DNA from: an uncultured Pseudomonas sp.
Lineage (GTDB): Bacteria; Pseudomonadota; Gammaproteobacteria; Pseudomonadales; Pseudomonadaceae
Assembly (NCBI RefSeq): GCF_913774235.1
Contig: NZ_CAJYDW010000006.1
Coordinates: 248,001-312,000 of the forward strand
Reading direction: 5' to 3'
DNA length: 64,000 nt
Numbering within the stretch: the first letter of the stretch is position 1; each line of letters starts with the position of its first letter. Positions 44,932 to 54,115 of this stretch are shown here, piece after piece. Made by a program: the position numbers and the translations under genes. A model generated the notes under the pieces. It was given only the letters and a program-made list of their open reading frames with translations. It had not been told where the DNA came from and ran no database searches.

Positions 44932-45600
44932 ATGATCGTCGTTCACCACCTGAACAACTCCCGCTCCCAGCGGGTGCTCTGGCTGCTCGAAGAGCTCGGC
45001 ATCGAATACCGGGTGCAGCGCTACGAGCGCGCTGCCGGTGGCCTGTTCGCCCCGCCGGAATTGCGCAAGGTGCACCCGCTGGGCAAGTCGCCGATCATCG
45101 TCGACGGCGAGCTGACCCTGGCCGAGTCCGGCGCCATCGTCGACTACCTGGCGCGCCGCTACGGCCAGCAGCTGCTGCCACCCCAGGACAGCCCCGAGTT
45201 CGTCCGCTACACCTACTGGCTGCACTACGCCGAGGGCTCGGCCATGACGCCGCTGCTGCTCAAGCTGGTGTTCGACCGCATCGCCACCTCGCCCATGCCC
45301 TTCTTCGCCAAACCCATCGCCAAGGGTATCGCCGCCAAGGCCACCGCCAGCTTCATCCAGCCCCAGTTGGACCTGCACCTGGACTACCTGGAAAGCCAAC
45401 TGGGTGCCAGCGGCTGGTTCGTCGGCGATAGCTTCACCGCGGCCGACATCCAGCTCAGCTTCCCCCTGGAAGCCGCCAAGGCTCGCGCCGGCCTGGACAA
45501 CGGCAAGCGCCCCAAGCTGGTGGACTTCCTGCAACGCATCCACGCCCGCCCCGCCTATCAGCGCGCGCTGGAACAGGGTGGGCCTTACGTCTACGCCTGA
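44932..45600 (+). CDS. glutathione S-transferase family protein
   Basis: 222 residues. An N-terminal thioredoxin-fold domain (MIVVHHLNNSRSQRVLWLLEELGIEYRVQRYER...HPLGKSPIIVDGELTLAESGAIVDYL) has Ser/Asn near the GSH thiol and the ES pair at about 65-66. A helical C-terminal domain has the DSFTAADIQLSFPLE N-capping box. Substrate unknown; conjugation or peroxide reduction is typical. 27 nt after the channel gene, possibly co-transcribed. Confidence 0.92.
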   Translation: MIVVHHLNNSRSQRVLWLLEELGIEYRVQRYERAAGGLFAPPELRKVHPLGKSPIIVDGELTLAESGAIVDYLARRYGQQLLPPQDSPEFVRYTYWLHYAEGSAMTPLLLKLVFDRIATSPMPFFAKPIAKGIAAKATASFIQPQLDLHLDYLESQLGASGWFVGDSFTAADIQLSFPLEAAKARAGLDNGKRPKLVDFLQRIHARPAYQRALEQGGPYVYA

Positions 45601-45945
45601 CGGCTGGGCTTGTTGGGCTTCGCTAAACGCTCAATCCAACCTCGTAGCTGCGGTCTCAACCACACTATCGCGGCCCTGGCGATCCGCCGATGCGGCCGCT
45701 GCTTACGGGTGCGGGCTAGCTTGTAGGAGCAACTGTCTTATCGCGGCCATGGGCCGCTCCTACGGTTACGTCGGAGCCTGTAGGAGCGGCCCATGGCCGC
45801 GATCAGTTCAGGCGCGTTCTCCACTGGCAGCCCGGCTCACTCCCACGTGGGCAAGGCTACGCCGTTGTCCACACTACGCGGCGTCCGGACTACCTCGGTA
45901 ACCCCCTCTCCCCTCGGGAGAGGGTTGGGGTGAGGGCCGGGACGA
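45601..45945. repeat. intergenic REP inverted pair and other repeats
   Basis: No gene. A perfect 24-bp inverted pair of REP units lies at 45740-45763 and 45780-45803 with a 16-nt loop (cores GCGGCCATGGGCCGC). Also a diverged REP near 45667, a GTTGGGCTT unit (about 45609), a GTGGGCAAGGCTACGCCGTT palindrome and a CCCTCTCCC...GGTGAGGG unit (45902-45938). Confidence 0.85.
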
Positions 45946-46377
45946 CTACCGCCGCATCGGCATCCTGTCGATGGTGCCGAACAGCGCCTTGAGCGACCAC
46001 CCCTGCTGCTCACGCACCTTGATGCCACCGTCCTTGCCCACCAGATAGAGCGTGGTCGGCTGCCCGGCCCGGGCATCGAGCGCCTTCAGCAACGCCCGGG
46101 TCTGCTCCGGCCTCAGCGGCTCGTCGTTGCGACTACCAGCTTCCCCCACCACGGTATAGAGCACCATCTCCCGCTCGGCGAAGGCCTCGCGATTGGCCGG
46201 CTGCGCCAGCTCCTCGCGCAACCGGTTGACCTGGGGATCATCCGCTGTGGGTGCAACCAGGATCAGCGGGCGGGTCTTCCAGCGTTCGGCCGCCAAGGGG
46301 TTGTCGGCAGCCTGAACGCTAGTCACCAGCCCCGCGAGCAGCAGGGTGGCAAGGCCGGCTAAAGGCGGGATCTTCAT
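45946..46377 (-). CDS. DUF4174 periplasmic protein
   Basis: 143 residues: signal peptide (PPLAGLATLLLAGLVTSVQAADN) then WKTRPLILVAPTADDPQVNRLREELAQP and TTLYLVGKDGGIKVREQQGWSLKALFGTIDRMPMR, the DUF4174 pattern, which looks thioredoxin-like without a CxxC. ATG 46377 is taken; TTG directly before it is also possible. Function unknown. Confidence 0.82.
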   Translation of the reverse strand: MKIPPLAGLATLLLAGLVTSVQAADNPLAAERWKTRPLILVAPTADDPQVNRLREELAQPANREAFAEREMVLYTVVGEAGSRNDEPLRPEQTRALLKALDARAGQPTTLYLVGKDGGIKVREQQGWSLKALFGTIDRMPMRR

Positions 46378-46609
46378 CAAGGCTGTTCTCCGGGGCGATG
46401 GCGGGTATCTCCAGCATTGACCTCAGGACGGGCACCGGGATCGCCCCTGAGATTCGCGGTTACCGAAAACCTCACGGCGGCTATTTTAGAAAAAACCAAT
46501 AAAAGCATTTATCTCGCAATTATCCACCAAAACCAGACCTATAACGCGTAATCCTGCCAATTTCAAAAAGAACATTGCGACCCCTGCCCTGGACGACTAA
46601 CGTAGCGCC

Positions 46610-46705
46610 ATGCACAACGCACAGACCCTCATCCTCCTCCGGCAGCACCGCTGCCTGCGCTTGGTCAGTCCACGACTGCGACGCTCGACCGCGCTCGCCT
46701 CGTAA
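46610..46705 (+). CDS. Leu-rich 31-residue leader ORF upstream of leuA
   Basis: ATG 46610 to TAA 46705 encodes 31 residues of which seven are leucine (LILL at positions 7-10, then LRL and further single Leu) and eight arginine. The stop is 30 nt before the leuA ATG. Leu-rich short ORFs in this position are the mark of attenuation at leucine biosynthesis genes. A 5-bp hairpin GGCAG/CTGCC (46641-46655) follows the Leu cluster, but no intrinsic terminator with a U tract is visible before leuA, so classical attenuation is not shown. No strong ribosome site is seen. Confidence 0.45.
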   Translation: MHNAQTLILLRQHRCLRLVSPRLRRSTALAS

Positions 46706-46735
46706 CTCCCGACCACGTCCAAGGAAAGAATCGCC

Positions 46736-48406
46736 ATGACCATGCTCAAAGACCCTTCGCAGAAGTACCGTCCCTTCACCCCCGTCGCCTTGCCCGACCG
46801 TACCTGGCCGGACAAGATCATCGACAAGGCGCCGATCTGGCTGTCCACCGACCTGCGCGACGGCAACCAGTCGCTGATCGAGCCGATGGACGCCGAGAAG
46901 AAGATGGCCTTCTTCAAGTGCCTGGTCGCCGTGGGCCTGAAGGAAATCGAGGTGGGCTTTCCCTCCGCTTCCCAGACCGACTTCGACTTCGTCCGCGAAC
47001 TGATCGAGGGTGGCCACATCCCCGACGACGTCACCATCCAGGTGCTGACCCAGGCCCGTGACGACCTCATCGAGCGCACCTTCGAATCGCTCAAGGGCGC
47101 CAAGCGCGCCATCGTCCACTACTACAACGCCTGCGCGCCGAGCTTCCGCCGCATCGTCTTCAACCAGGACAAGGCCGGCGTCAAGGCCATCGCCGTGGCC
47201 GCCGGCCAGACCATCGTGCGCCTGGCCGCCGAGCGTCCGGAAACGCAGTGGGGCTTCGAGTATTCCCCCGAGGTGTTCAGCTCCACCGAGACCGACTTCG
47301 CCGTCGAGGTGTGCAACGCGGTGATCGAGGTGTTCCAACCGACCCCGGCCAACAAGCTGATCCTCAATCTGCCGGCCACCATCGAGTGCGCCACGCCGAA
47401 CAACTACGCCGACCAGATCGAGTGGTTCGGCCGCCACATCGACCGCCGCGACAGCGTGCTGATCAGTGTCCACACCCACAATGACCGCGGAACCGGCGTG
47501 GCCGCCTCGGAGCTGGCGGTGATGGCCGGCGCCGATCGCGTCGAGGGCTGCCTGTTCGGCAACGGCGAGCGCACCGGCAACGTCTGTCTGGTGACCTTGG
47601 CGCTCAATCTCTACACCCAGGGCGTCGACCCCGAGCTGGACTTCTCCGACATCGACGCCGTGCGCAAGACCGTCGAGGAGTGCAACCAGTTGCCGGTGCA
47701 CCCGCGCCACCCCTACGTCGGCGACCTGGTCCACACCGCCTTCTCCGGTTCCCACCAGGACGCCATCCGCAAGGGCTTCGCCCAGCAAAAGCCGGACGCC
47801 CTCTGGGAAGTGCCCTACCTGCCCATCGACCCGGCCGACATCGGTCGCGACTACGAGGCGGTCATCCGCGTCAACAGCCAGTCGGGCAAGGGCGGCATCG
47901 CCTTCCTGCTGGAGCAGGAGTACGGCATCAGCCTGCCGCGCCGCATGCAGATCGAATTCAGCCAGGTGGTGCAGCGCGAAACTGATCGCCTGGGCCTGGA
48001 GATGACCGCCGCCCAGATCCATGGCCTGCTCGAACAGGAATATCTGCAGGCCAAGACGCCCTACACCCTGGTCAGCCACAAGCTGCGCGAGGAGGACGGT
48101 ACCTCCACCGTCGATATCCAGGTGGCCGTGGAAGGCCGCACTGAGCATTGGCACGGCACCGGCAAGGGTCCGCTGGAGGCCCTGGTGGCGAGCCTGCCGG
48201 AAGCGGTGGAGATCATGGACTACCATGAGCACTCCATCGGCGCCGGCACCAACGCCAAGGCCGCCTCCTACATCGAGATCCGCCTGGAGGGCCAGCGTCC
48301 GCTGCATGGTATCGGCATCGACGAGAACATCACCACCGCCAGCTTCCGCGCCCTGCTTAGCGCCCTGAATCGCGCGGTCATCCAAGCGCAGGCCAAGGCC
48401 GCCTGA
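46736..48406 (+). CDS. leuA: 2-isopropylmalate synthase
   Basis: Condenses acetyl-CoA with 2-ketoisovalerate, the first committed step of leucine synthesis; leucine feedback-inhibited. 556 residues, the long LeuA2-type form. The HMGL-like barrel has [21 protein letters not shown] (catalytic Arg/metal Asp), the HTHNDRGTG metal site and [17 protein letters not shown]. The C-terminal LeuA regulatory domain (about 430-556) is [27 protein letters not shown]. Start ATG 46736 has AAGGAAAG upstream. A terminator follows. Confidence 0.97.
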   Translation: MTMLKDPSQKYRPFTPVALPDRTWPDKIIDKAPIWLSTDLRDGNQSLIEPMDAEKKMAFFKCLVAVGLKEIEVGFPSASQTDFDFVRELIEGGHIPDDVTIQVLTQARDDLIERTFESLKGAKRAIVHYYNACAPSFRRIVFNQDKAGVKAIAVAAGQTIVRLAAERPETQWGFEYSPEVFSSTETDFAVEVCNAVIEVFQPTPANKLILNLPATIECATPNNYADQIEWFGRHIDRRDSVLISVHTHNDRGTGVAASELAVMAGADRVEGCLFGNGERTGNVCLVTLALNLYTQGVDPELDFSDIDAVRKTVEECNQLPVHPRHPYVGDLVHTAFSGSHQDAIRKGFAQQKPDALWEVPYLPIDPADIGRDYEAVIRVNSQSGKGGIAFLLEQEYGISLPRRMQIEFSQVVQRETDRLGLEMTAAQIHGLLEQEYLQAKTPYTLVSHKLREEDGTSTVDIQVAVEGRTEHWHGTGKGPLEALVASLPEAVEIMDYHEHSIGAGTNAKAASYIEIRLEGQRPLHGIGIDENITTASFRALLSALNRAVIQAQAKAA

Positions 48407-48425
48407 CGCTGACATTCGTCAAAGC

Positions 48426-48457
48426 AAAGGGAATGCCCGTCGGCGTTCCCTTTTTTT
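48426..48457 (+). terminator. rho-independent terminator of leuA
   Basis: Stem AAAGGGAATGCC (48426-48437) with GGCGTTCCCTTT (48442-48453, one G-U pair), four-base loop, then a T run to 48457, 20 nt after the leuA stop. Confidence 0.92.
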
Positions 48458-48544
48458 ATGGCGCCGCTGCATCGATACTGACCGTCTCAAGGATTCCTCG
48501 TACCGCCGCCTGCGGCATCCGGTACGATCTGGTACGGATGGTCG

Positions 48545-51500
48545 ATGAACGTCTCCCCGCTTCGCCTCCCGCCTGCGCTGGGTAGCGCTCTGGCGCTTTG
48601 CGGCGTCTTCTTCCTCAGCTCCCTGCTGTGCCTGGCGCTAAGCCGCCAGTTCACCACGGTAGCCACCCTTTGGCTGCCCAACGGCCTGGCACTGGTCTGG
48701 CTGCTGCGCAGTCGGCGCTGGCATTGGCCCCTGCACGCCGTCGCGGTGCTGGTGGCTGCCGTGCTGACGGATCTCGCCAGCGGCGGCGGCGTGCTGCGCG
48801 GCCTGGGCATCGGCCTGAGCAATCTGAGCGAGGTGCTGCTCGGCGCCCTGCTCCTGCGCCGGCACTACCCTGGCTTCGAACGCAATGTCGCCGCCATGGG
48901 CCGGCTGCTGATCTACGGGGTGCTATTGCCCCCGCTGCTGGGCGCCATCCTGGGTACCCTGATCGTCCTGGACGACGCCGCTGACCTGGTCACGGTGGCC
49001 GTCCACTGGTACATCGGCGATGCGCTGGGCCTGTTGGTGGTACTGCCGCTGGCCAATCTTTCCTGGCCCCTGCGCTGGTCGCTCTTCACCCGCCACAGCC
49101 GTTGGGAATTCCTCGCGCTGCTGCTCCTGAGTCCCCCCCTAACGCTGCTGACGCTCTGGCAGTTGCCCTATCCGTTCGTCTATCTGGCCACGCTGCTGAT
49201 GCTGATGACCATGCGCCTGACCGTGACCGGCACGGCGCTCGTCGGCGGACTCCAGGTGCTACTGCTGGGTACCCTGCTTGCCCATGGTCATATCATCGAC
49301 CTGCGTCAGGCCTCGGTGGCCATCCAGGCTTTCACCTACATCCCCGTGGCCCTGATGCAGATCCCGCCACTGCTGTTGGCCGCCGCCATTCAGCAGAGCC
49401 GCTATCAGCATCGGCGCCTGCTGCGTAATCAGGCGCGCTATCGACATGCCATGCAGACCGCACCCTACGGCATGGCCCTGGTGTCCACCCAGGGCCTGCT
49501 GACCGACGTCAACCCGGCTCTGGAGCGCATGCTGGGCTATGCCCGGAATGCGCTCGAAGGCTGTCCCCTGAAGGTCTTGCTCGCGGAACAGGGCGACGAG
49601 CCGGATTTCGGCGAGGTCGAGCAACGGCTACAGCTGCGCCACCACGATGGTCATGCCCTCTGGGTGGAGCTGGCCTGCTCCCCCGACCACGACGATCAGG
49701 ACCTGCTGACGGGCTATCTGATCCAGGTGCGCGACATCGACGCCGAGCACCGCGCCGACGAGCTCAATGCCAGCCTGCGCGAACGCCTGGAACTGGCCAT
49801 CCGCGCCAGCAATCTCGGCATCTGGGAATGGGATACCCGCTCGCCGGGCTTCAACGCCGACGCCCGATTGCGCGATCTCTACGGCATCGCGCCGAACAAC
49901 CAGAGCCGCGACATGGAGTTCTGGCTCACCTTCATCCACCCCGACGACAAGGCGCGCTCGCTGGACGTGTTCGACAAGGTCGCCAGCGAATCGATGTTCT
50001 ACACCTTCAACTTCCGCATCAATCGCGGTGGTCCGGGGGGCGAGGTCCGCCATATCCGCTCCGACCTGATCTCGGTGGTCGCCCCCGACGGTCATGTCCG
50101 CCTGGTGGGCAGCAACAGCGACGTCACCGAACACCATCGCCTGACCACGGCGCTCTACGAAGAAAAGGAACGGCTGCAGGTCACCCTCGCCTCCATCGCC
50201 GATGCCGTGCTGACCACCGACATCGACGGTCGCATCCTCTTCCTCAATCCGGTGGCCGAGCAACTCACCGGCTGGTCGCTGGCCGACGCCCAGGGGCGTC
50301 CCCACGAAGAGGTGTTTCTCATCCAGGACAGCCAGAGCGACGCGGTCCTGCCCAGCCCAGTGACCCGCTGCCTGCACGAACAGACGGTCATCTCCCTGGA
50401 AGAAGGCGCCGTCCTGCTCAGCCGCCACGGCGAGCGCCACGAGGTCCAGGACTCCGCCGCGCCAGTGCGCACGGTCGACGGGCGCATCATAGGTGCGGTA
50501 CTGGTGTTCCAGAACGTCACCCACGCCCGCAACCTGCAGCGCGAATTGAGCTATAACGCCTCCCACGACGCCCTCACCGGGCTGTACAACCGCCTCAAGT
50601 TCGAACAGGAGCTCGAAGGTGCCTGGCAGCAGGCCCAGGCCGGCACCACCCAGCACGCGCTGTGCTTCATCGATCTGGATCGCTTCAAGGTGGTCAACGA
50701 CTCCGCCGGCCACGCCGCCGGTGACCTGCTGCTGCGCGAGCTGGGCACCCTGCTGCGCGACTCCCTGCGCGGCTCCGACGCCGTGGCGCGGATCGGCGGC
50801 GACGAATTCGCCCTGCTGCTGCGCGACTGCGACCTGGTGCAGGCCGAAGCCGTGGCCGACAAACTCATCGCCAGCATCGGCGCGGTGCGCTTCAACTGGC
50901 AGGATCGGGTCTACGACGTCGGTGCCAGCGCCGGCATCGTCGCCATCACCGCCGAAACCCTCAGCCCCGCCGAACTGATGAGCCAGGCCGACGTCGCCTG
51001 CTACACCGCCAAGCACGCCGGACGCAATCGCGCCGCGCTCTACCGGGCGGGCAGCGAAGACGTCGAGCGCCAGCACCGGGAAATCCTCATGGCCAGCGGC
51101 CTGCGCGAGGCGCTGGAGCAGCACCGCTTCGAACTGCACGCCCAGCCCATCGTCGCCACCCACCCCAGCCGCCGCGACGAGCAGCACGTCGAACTGCTGC
51201 TGCGCCTGCGTGACGTCCAGGGCCAGCTGATCTCGCCGGCCACCTTCATCCCGGCCGCCGAACGCTTCGGCCTGATGAGCAACATCGACCGCTGGGTGGT
51301 GCGCCAGGTGCTGGTCGACCTGGTGCCCTGGCTGCAGGAGCGGCCGCTATTGCAGGTGGGCATCAACCTGTCGGGCAACAGCCTGAGCGATCCCGACTTC
51401 CTGCCCGAACTGCTGGAGCTGATCGCCGCCTCGCCGCTGGACCCGCAGCGCCTGCTGTTCGAGCTGACCGAAACCGCGGTGATCAACAAGCTGTCGGTGG

Positions 51501-51850
51501 CCTCCGCCCTCATCAGCCAGGTACGCGAGCGCGGCTGCCGCATCGCCCTGGACGACTTCGGCGCCGGCCTCAGCTCCTTCGCCTACCTCAAGCACTTCCG
51601 CGTCGACTACGTGAAGATCGACGGCAGCTTCGTCCGCAACCTCGACCAGGACCCGCTGGATCGCGCCATCGTCGAGTCCATCAACCAGGTTGCCCATCAC
51701 CTGGGCGCCGAGACCATCGCCGAGTTCGTCGAATCCCGGGCGACCTTCGAACTGCTCGGTGCCATCGGCGTCGACTACGCCCAGGGCTACGCCCTCGGCA
51801 AACCCATCCCGCTGCAGGAGTGGCAGGGGCCACCCCGCTTCGAACCTTGA
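48545..51850 (+). CDS. MASE1-PAS-GGDEF-EAL cyclic-di-GMP protein
   Basis: 1101-residue inner-membrane regulator of the YegE/MorA architecture. The N-terminal MASE1 sensor (about 1-295) has roughly eight to ten helices and begins LSRQFTTVATLWLPNGLALVWLL. Two or three PAS domains follow (about 305-400, 415-530 and 545-670, including LGIWEWDTRSPGFNADARL and VTLASIADAVLTTDIDGRILFLNPVAEQLTGW). GGDEF (about 675-835) has intact RIGGDEF. EAL (about 855-1095) is ELL instead of EAL (VELLLRLRD); NLSGN, the ELTETAVI and DDFGAGLSS motifs are kept. Relatives with such variants are often active phosphodiesterases. ATG 48545; terminator of leuA separates it. Confidence 0.94.
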   Translation: MNVSPLRLPPALGSALALCGVFFLSSLLCLALSRQFTTVATLWLPNGLALVWLLRSRRWHWPLHAVAVLVAAVLTDLASGGGVLRGLGIGLSNLSEVLLGALLLRRHYPGFERNVAAMGRLLIYGVLLPPLLGAILGTLIVLDDAADLVTVAVHWYIGDALGLLVVLPLANLSWPLRWSLFTRHSRWEFLALLLLSPPLTLLTLWQLPYPFVYLATLLMLMTMRLTVTGTALVGGLQVLLLGTLLAHGHIIDLRQASVAIQAFTYIPVALMQIPPLLLAAAIQQSRYQHRRLLRNQARYRHAMQTAPYGMALVSTQGLLTDVNPALERMLGYARNALEGCPLKVLLAEQGDEPDFGEVEQRLQLRHHDGHALWVELACSPDHDDQDLLTGYLIQVRDIDAEHRADELNASLRERLELAIRASNLGIWEWDTRSPGFNADARLRDLYGIAPNNQSRDMEFWLTFIHPDDKARSLDVFDKVASESMFYTFNFRINRGGPGGEVRHIRSDLISVVAPDGHVRLVGSNSDVTEHHRLTTALYEEKERLQVTLASIADAVLTTDIDGRILFLNPVAEQLTGWSLADAQGRPHEEVFLIQDSQSDAVLPSPVTRCLHEQTVISLEEGAVLLSRHGERHEVQDSAAPVRTVDGRIIGAVLVFQNVTHARNLQRELSYNASHDALTGLYNRLKFEQELEGAWQQAQAGTTQHALCFIDLDRFKVVNDSAGHAAGDLLLRELGTLLRDSLRGSDAVARIGGDEFALLLRDCDLVQAEAVADKLIASIGAVRFNWQDRVYDVGASAGIVAITAETLSPAELMSQADVACYTAKHAGRNRAALYRAGSEDVERQHREILMASGLREALEQHRFELHAQPIVATHPSRRDEQHVELLLRLRDVQGQLISPATFIPAAERFGLMSNIDRWVVRQVLVDLVPWLQERPLLQVGINLSGNSLSDPDFLPELLELIAASPLDPQRLLFELTETAVINKLSVASALISQVRERGCRIALDDFGAGLSSFAYLKHFRVDYVKIDGSFVRNLDQDPLDRAIVESINQVAHHLGAETIAEFVESRATFELLGAIGVDYAQGYALGKPIPLQEWQGPPRFEP

Positions 51851-51903
51851 GCCGCGGCCATCGGTCGTAACCTGCACGACTCCCCCTTTCGGCAGAGGAT
51901 CCC

Positions 51904-52854
51904 ATGCAAAAACGTACCCTTGGCCACTCCGACCTGCAGGTCCCGCCGCTCTGCTTCGGTGGCAACGTCTTCGGCTGGACACTGGACGAGGCCCAGTCCT
52001 TCCGCATGCTGGACGCCCTGCTCGAGGCCGGACTCGACTTCATCGACACCGCCGACGTCTATTCCCGCTGGGCGCCCGGCAACCAGGGCGGCGAATCCGA
52101 AACCCTGCTCGGCAAGTGGTTCGCCAGGAGCGGCAAACGCGACCAGGTGATCCTGGCCACCAAGCTCGGCATGGACATGGGTGAAGGCCGCAAGGGCCTC
52201 AAGGCCAGCTACGTACAGCAGGCGGTGGAAGCCTCGCTCAAGCGCCTGCAGACCGATCGCATCGACCTCTACCAGGCCCATTGCGACGATGCCGACACCC
52301 CTCTGGAAGAAACCCTGGGCGCCTTCGCCCGGCTGGTCGAACAGGGCAAGGTGCGGGTGATCGGCGCCTCCAACTACAGTGGCCAGCGACTGCGCGAGGC
52401 GGCCCAGGTCGCCCAGCGCCTGGGGGTTCCCGCCTACCAGAGCCTGCAACCGCACTACAACCTGCACGCCCGCAAGGACTACGAGACGGACCTGGAGCCC
52501 GTGGTCAAGGAACTCGGCCTGGGCGTGATCAGCTACTTTTCCCTGGCCAGCGGCTTCCTCACTGGCAAGTACCGCACCAAGGAGGATCTCCAGGGCTCCC
52601 GTGCGGAGATGGCCAAGCGCTACATGGACGAACGCGGCATGGCCATCCTCGCCGGTCTCGACGAGATCGCCGAAAAGCACGACGCCACCCCGGGCCAGGT
52701 CGCCCTGGCCTGGCTGATCGCCCGCCCCAGCATCACCGCCCCCATCGTCAGCGCCACCTCCCAGGCCCAACTCGACGACCTGGTGGCCGCGACCCGGCTG
52801 CAACTACCAGACGACGACCTCACCCTGCTGGACCAGGTCAGCGCCTATCAGTGA
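51904..52854 (+). CDS. aldo/keto reductase
   Basis: 316-residue NADPH-dependent TIM-barrel reductase. Catalytic tetrad residues are Asp (FIDTADVYSRW) with Tyr, Lys (LATKLGM) and His (YQAHCDD). The cofactor region is SYFSLASGFLTGKYR and SATSQAQLDDLVAA. Close to YajO/Tas-type general aldehyde reductases. Start ATG 51904 has CAGAGGAT upstream. Single gene followed by a large repeat cluster. Confidence 0.93.
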   Translation: MQKRTLGHSDLQVPPLCFGGNVFGWTLDEAQSFRMLDALLEAGLDFIDTADVYSRWAPGNQGGESETLLGKWFARSGKRDQVILATKLGMDMGEGRKGLKASYVQQAVEASLKRLQTDRIDLYQAHCDDADTPLEETLGAFARLVEQGKVRVIGASNYSGQRLREAAQVAQRLGVPAYQSLQPHYNLHARKDYETDLEPVVKELGLGVISYFSLASGFLTGKYRTKEDLQGSRAEMAKRYMDERGMAILAGLDEIAEKHDATPGQVALAWLIARPSITAPIVSATSQAQLDDLVAATRLQLPDDDLTLLDQVSAYQ

Positions 52855-53521
52855 GACATCGCGGCCCCGGGCCGCTCCTACAGCACGTCACGCCATCGTA
52901 GGAGCGGCCCATGGCCGCGATCCTGTCTGGACTGACTGAAATGCCCCCTGCTCGAACAACCCCTCTCCCTCCGGGAGAGGGCTGGGGTGAGGGTACTCCC
53001 CTCGCAGCGTATCCCCAGTGGAAAAGGCTGCGCCGTTTTCCACGCTACGTCCCCATAGGCATTTTGAGCTCATCGCGGCCATGGCAGTCCGCCGATGCGG
53101 CCGCTCCTACAAAGGCTTGTGACCTGTAGGAGCGGCCCATGGCCGCGATAGGATTGTCACAGCCTTAAGAGCGTCACATCGGTGGATTGCCATGGGCGCG
53201 ATCACGGTATGTCCCGGGTACGTGGATATGGGGTACACCGTGACACCGACGCCCCCTCTCCCTCCGGGAGAGGGCTGGGGTGAGGGTACTCTTCTCGCAG
53301 CGTATCCCCAGTTGAAAAGGCTGCGCAGTTTTCCACGCTACGTCCCCATAGGCATTTTGAGCTCATCGCGGCCATGGCGGTGCGCCGATGCGGCCGCTCC
53401 TACAAAGGCTTGTGACCTGTAGGAGCGGCCCATGGCCGCGATCCTGCCTGGGCTGATGGAAATGCCCCCTGCTCGGACAATCCCCTCTCCCTCCGGGAGA
53501 GGGCTAGGGTGAGGGCGCCCC
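52855..53521. repeat. large intergenic repeat cluster with tandem duplication
   Basis: About 670 nt without a gene. It begins with a REP inverted pair (52858-52881 / 52898-52921). A composite unit of about 190 nt, present at roughly 52960-53150, recurs at 53253-53443 with a 293-nt period. Each copy has CCCTCTCCCTCCGGGAGAGG, GTGGAAAAGGCTGCG-type palindrome, a unique CCCCATAGGCATTTTGAGCT stretch and two REP halves. Part of a third copy (the CTGACTGAAATGCCCCCTGC/CTGATGGAAATGCCCCCTGC block) lies at 52932 and 53454. Confidence 0.88.
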
Positions 53522-53983
53522 TCACCGCACATAATCCAACGGCAAGGCCGTGCTGTACTTGATCTGCTCCATGGCAAAGCTGGAGCTGACGTCCAACAGC
53601 CCCGGCACCTGGATCAGCCGCTTGTAGACGCCATCGTAGGCGGCGATATCCGGCACCACGATGCGCATCAGGTAGTCGGTATCGCCGGCCATGCGATAGA
53701 GCTCCACCACCTCGGGGATGGCCGCTACCGCCGCGTGGAAGCGCTGCAGCCAGTCCATGGCATGCTGGTTGGTGCGCACCGAAACGAACACCGTCACTCC
53801 CACATTGAGCTGCGCCGGGTCGAGCAGCGCCACCCGCGCACGGATGACGCCCTGCTCCTCCAGCTTCTGGATGCGCCGCCAGCAGGCGGTGGTACCCAGG
53901 CCAATACGCTCGGCAATATCGGCCACTGGCCGGGTGCTGTCCTGCTGCAACACCTCGAGAATGGCGCGATCGAAACGGTCCAT
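53522..53983 (-). CDS. Lrp/AsnC-family regulator, DecR-like
   Basis: 153 residues: helix-turn-helix MDRFDRAILEVLQQDSTRPVADIAERIGLGTTACWRRIQKLEEQGVI, then a RAM ligand domain (VELYRMAGDTDYLMRIVVPD). The C-terminus KYSTALPLDYVR resembles the cysteine-responsive DecR/YbaO group. It is divergent from a cysteine desulfurase with 132 nt between starts, so cysteine is a reasonable effector. Start ATG 53983. Confidence 0.9.
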   Translation of the reverse strand: MDRFDRAILEVLQQDSTRPVADIAERIGLGTTACWRRIQKLEEQGVIRARVALLDPAQLNVGVTVFVSVRTNQHAMDWLQRFHAAVAAIPEVVELYRMAGDTDYLMRIVVPDIAAYDGVYKRLIQVPGLLDVSSSFAMEQIKYSTALPLDYVR

Positions 53984-54115
53984 GGAAAAATTTTCTCTCT
54001 AAGCGCCAGATTTAAGAATCATATTCGAATTCGAGCACGACTCAGCGAGCGAAAAGCAAATTTCTTCGGGGCCGACGGCGTTAACCTGATGCCATCCAAA
54101 AGCCCGAGACCCGCC

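Noticed and set aside
46520-48415. Long open frame antisense to leuA
   Set aside because: Shadow frame of leuA with no domain resemblance.
52855-53521. CRISPR array
   Set aside because: Repeats are palindromic REP-like units with irregular spacing and repeated spacers; no cas gene.
53735-54115. N-terminal extension of the cysteine desulfurase
   Set aside because: It runs antisense through the Lrp gene; desulfurase homology starts at about 54116.
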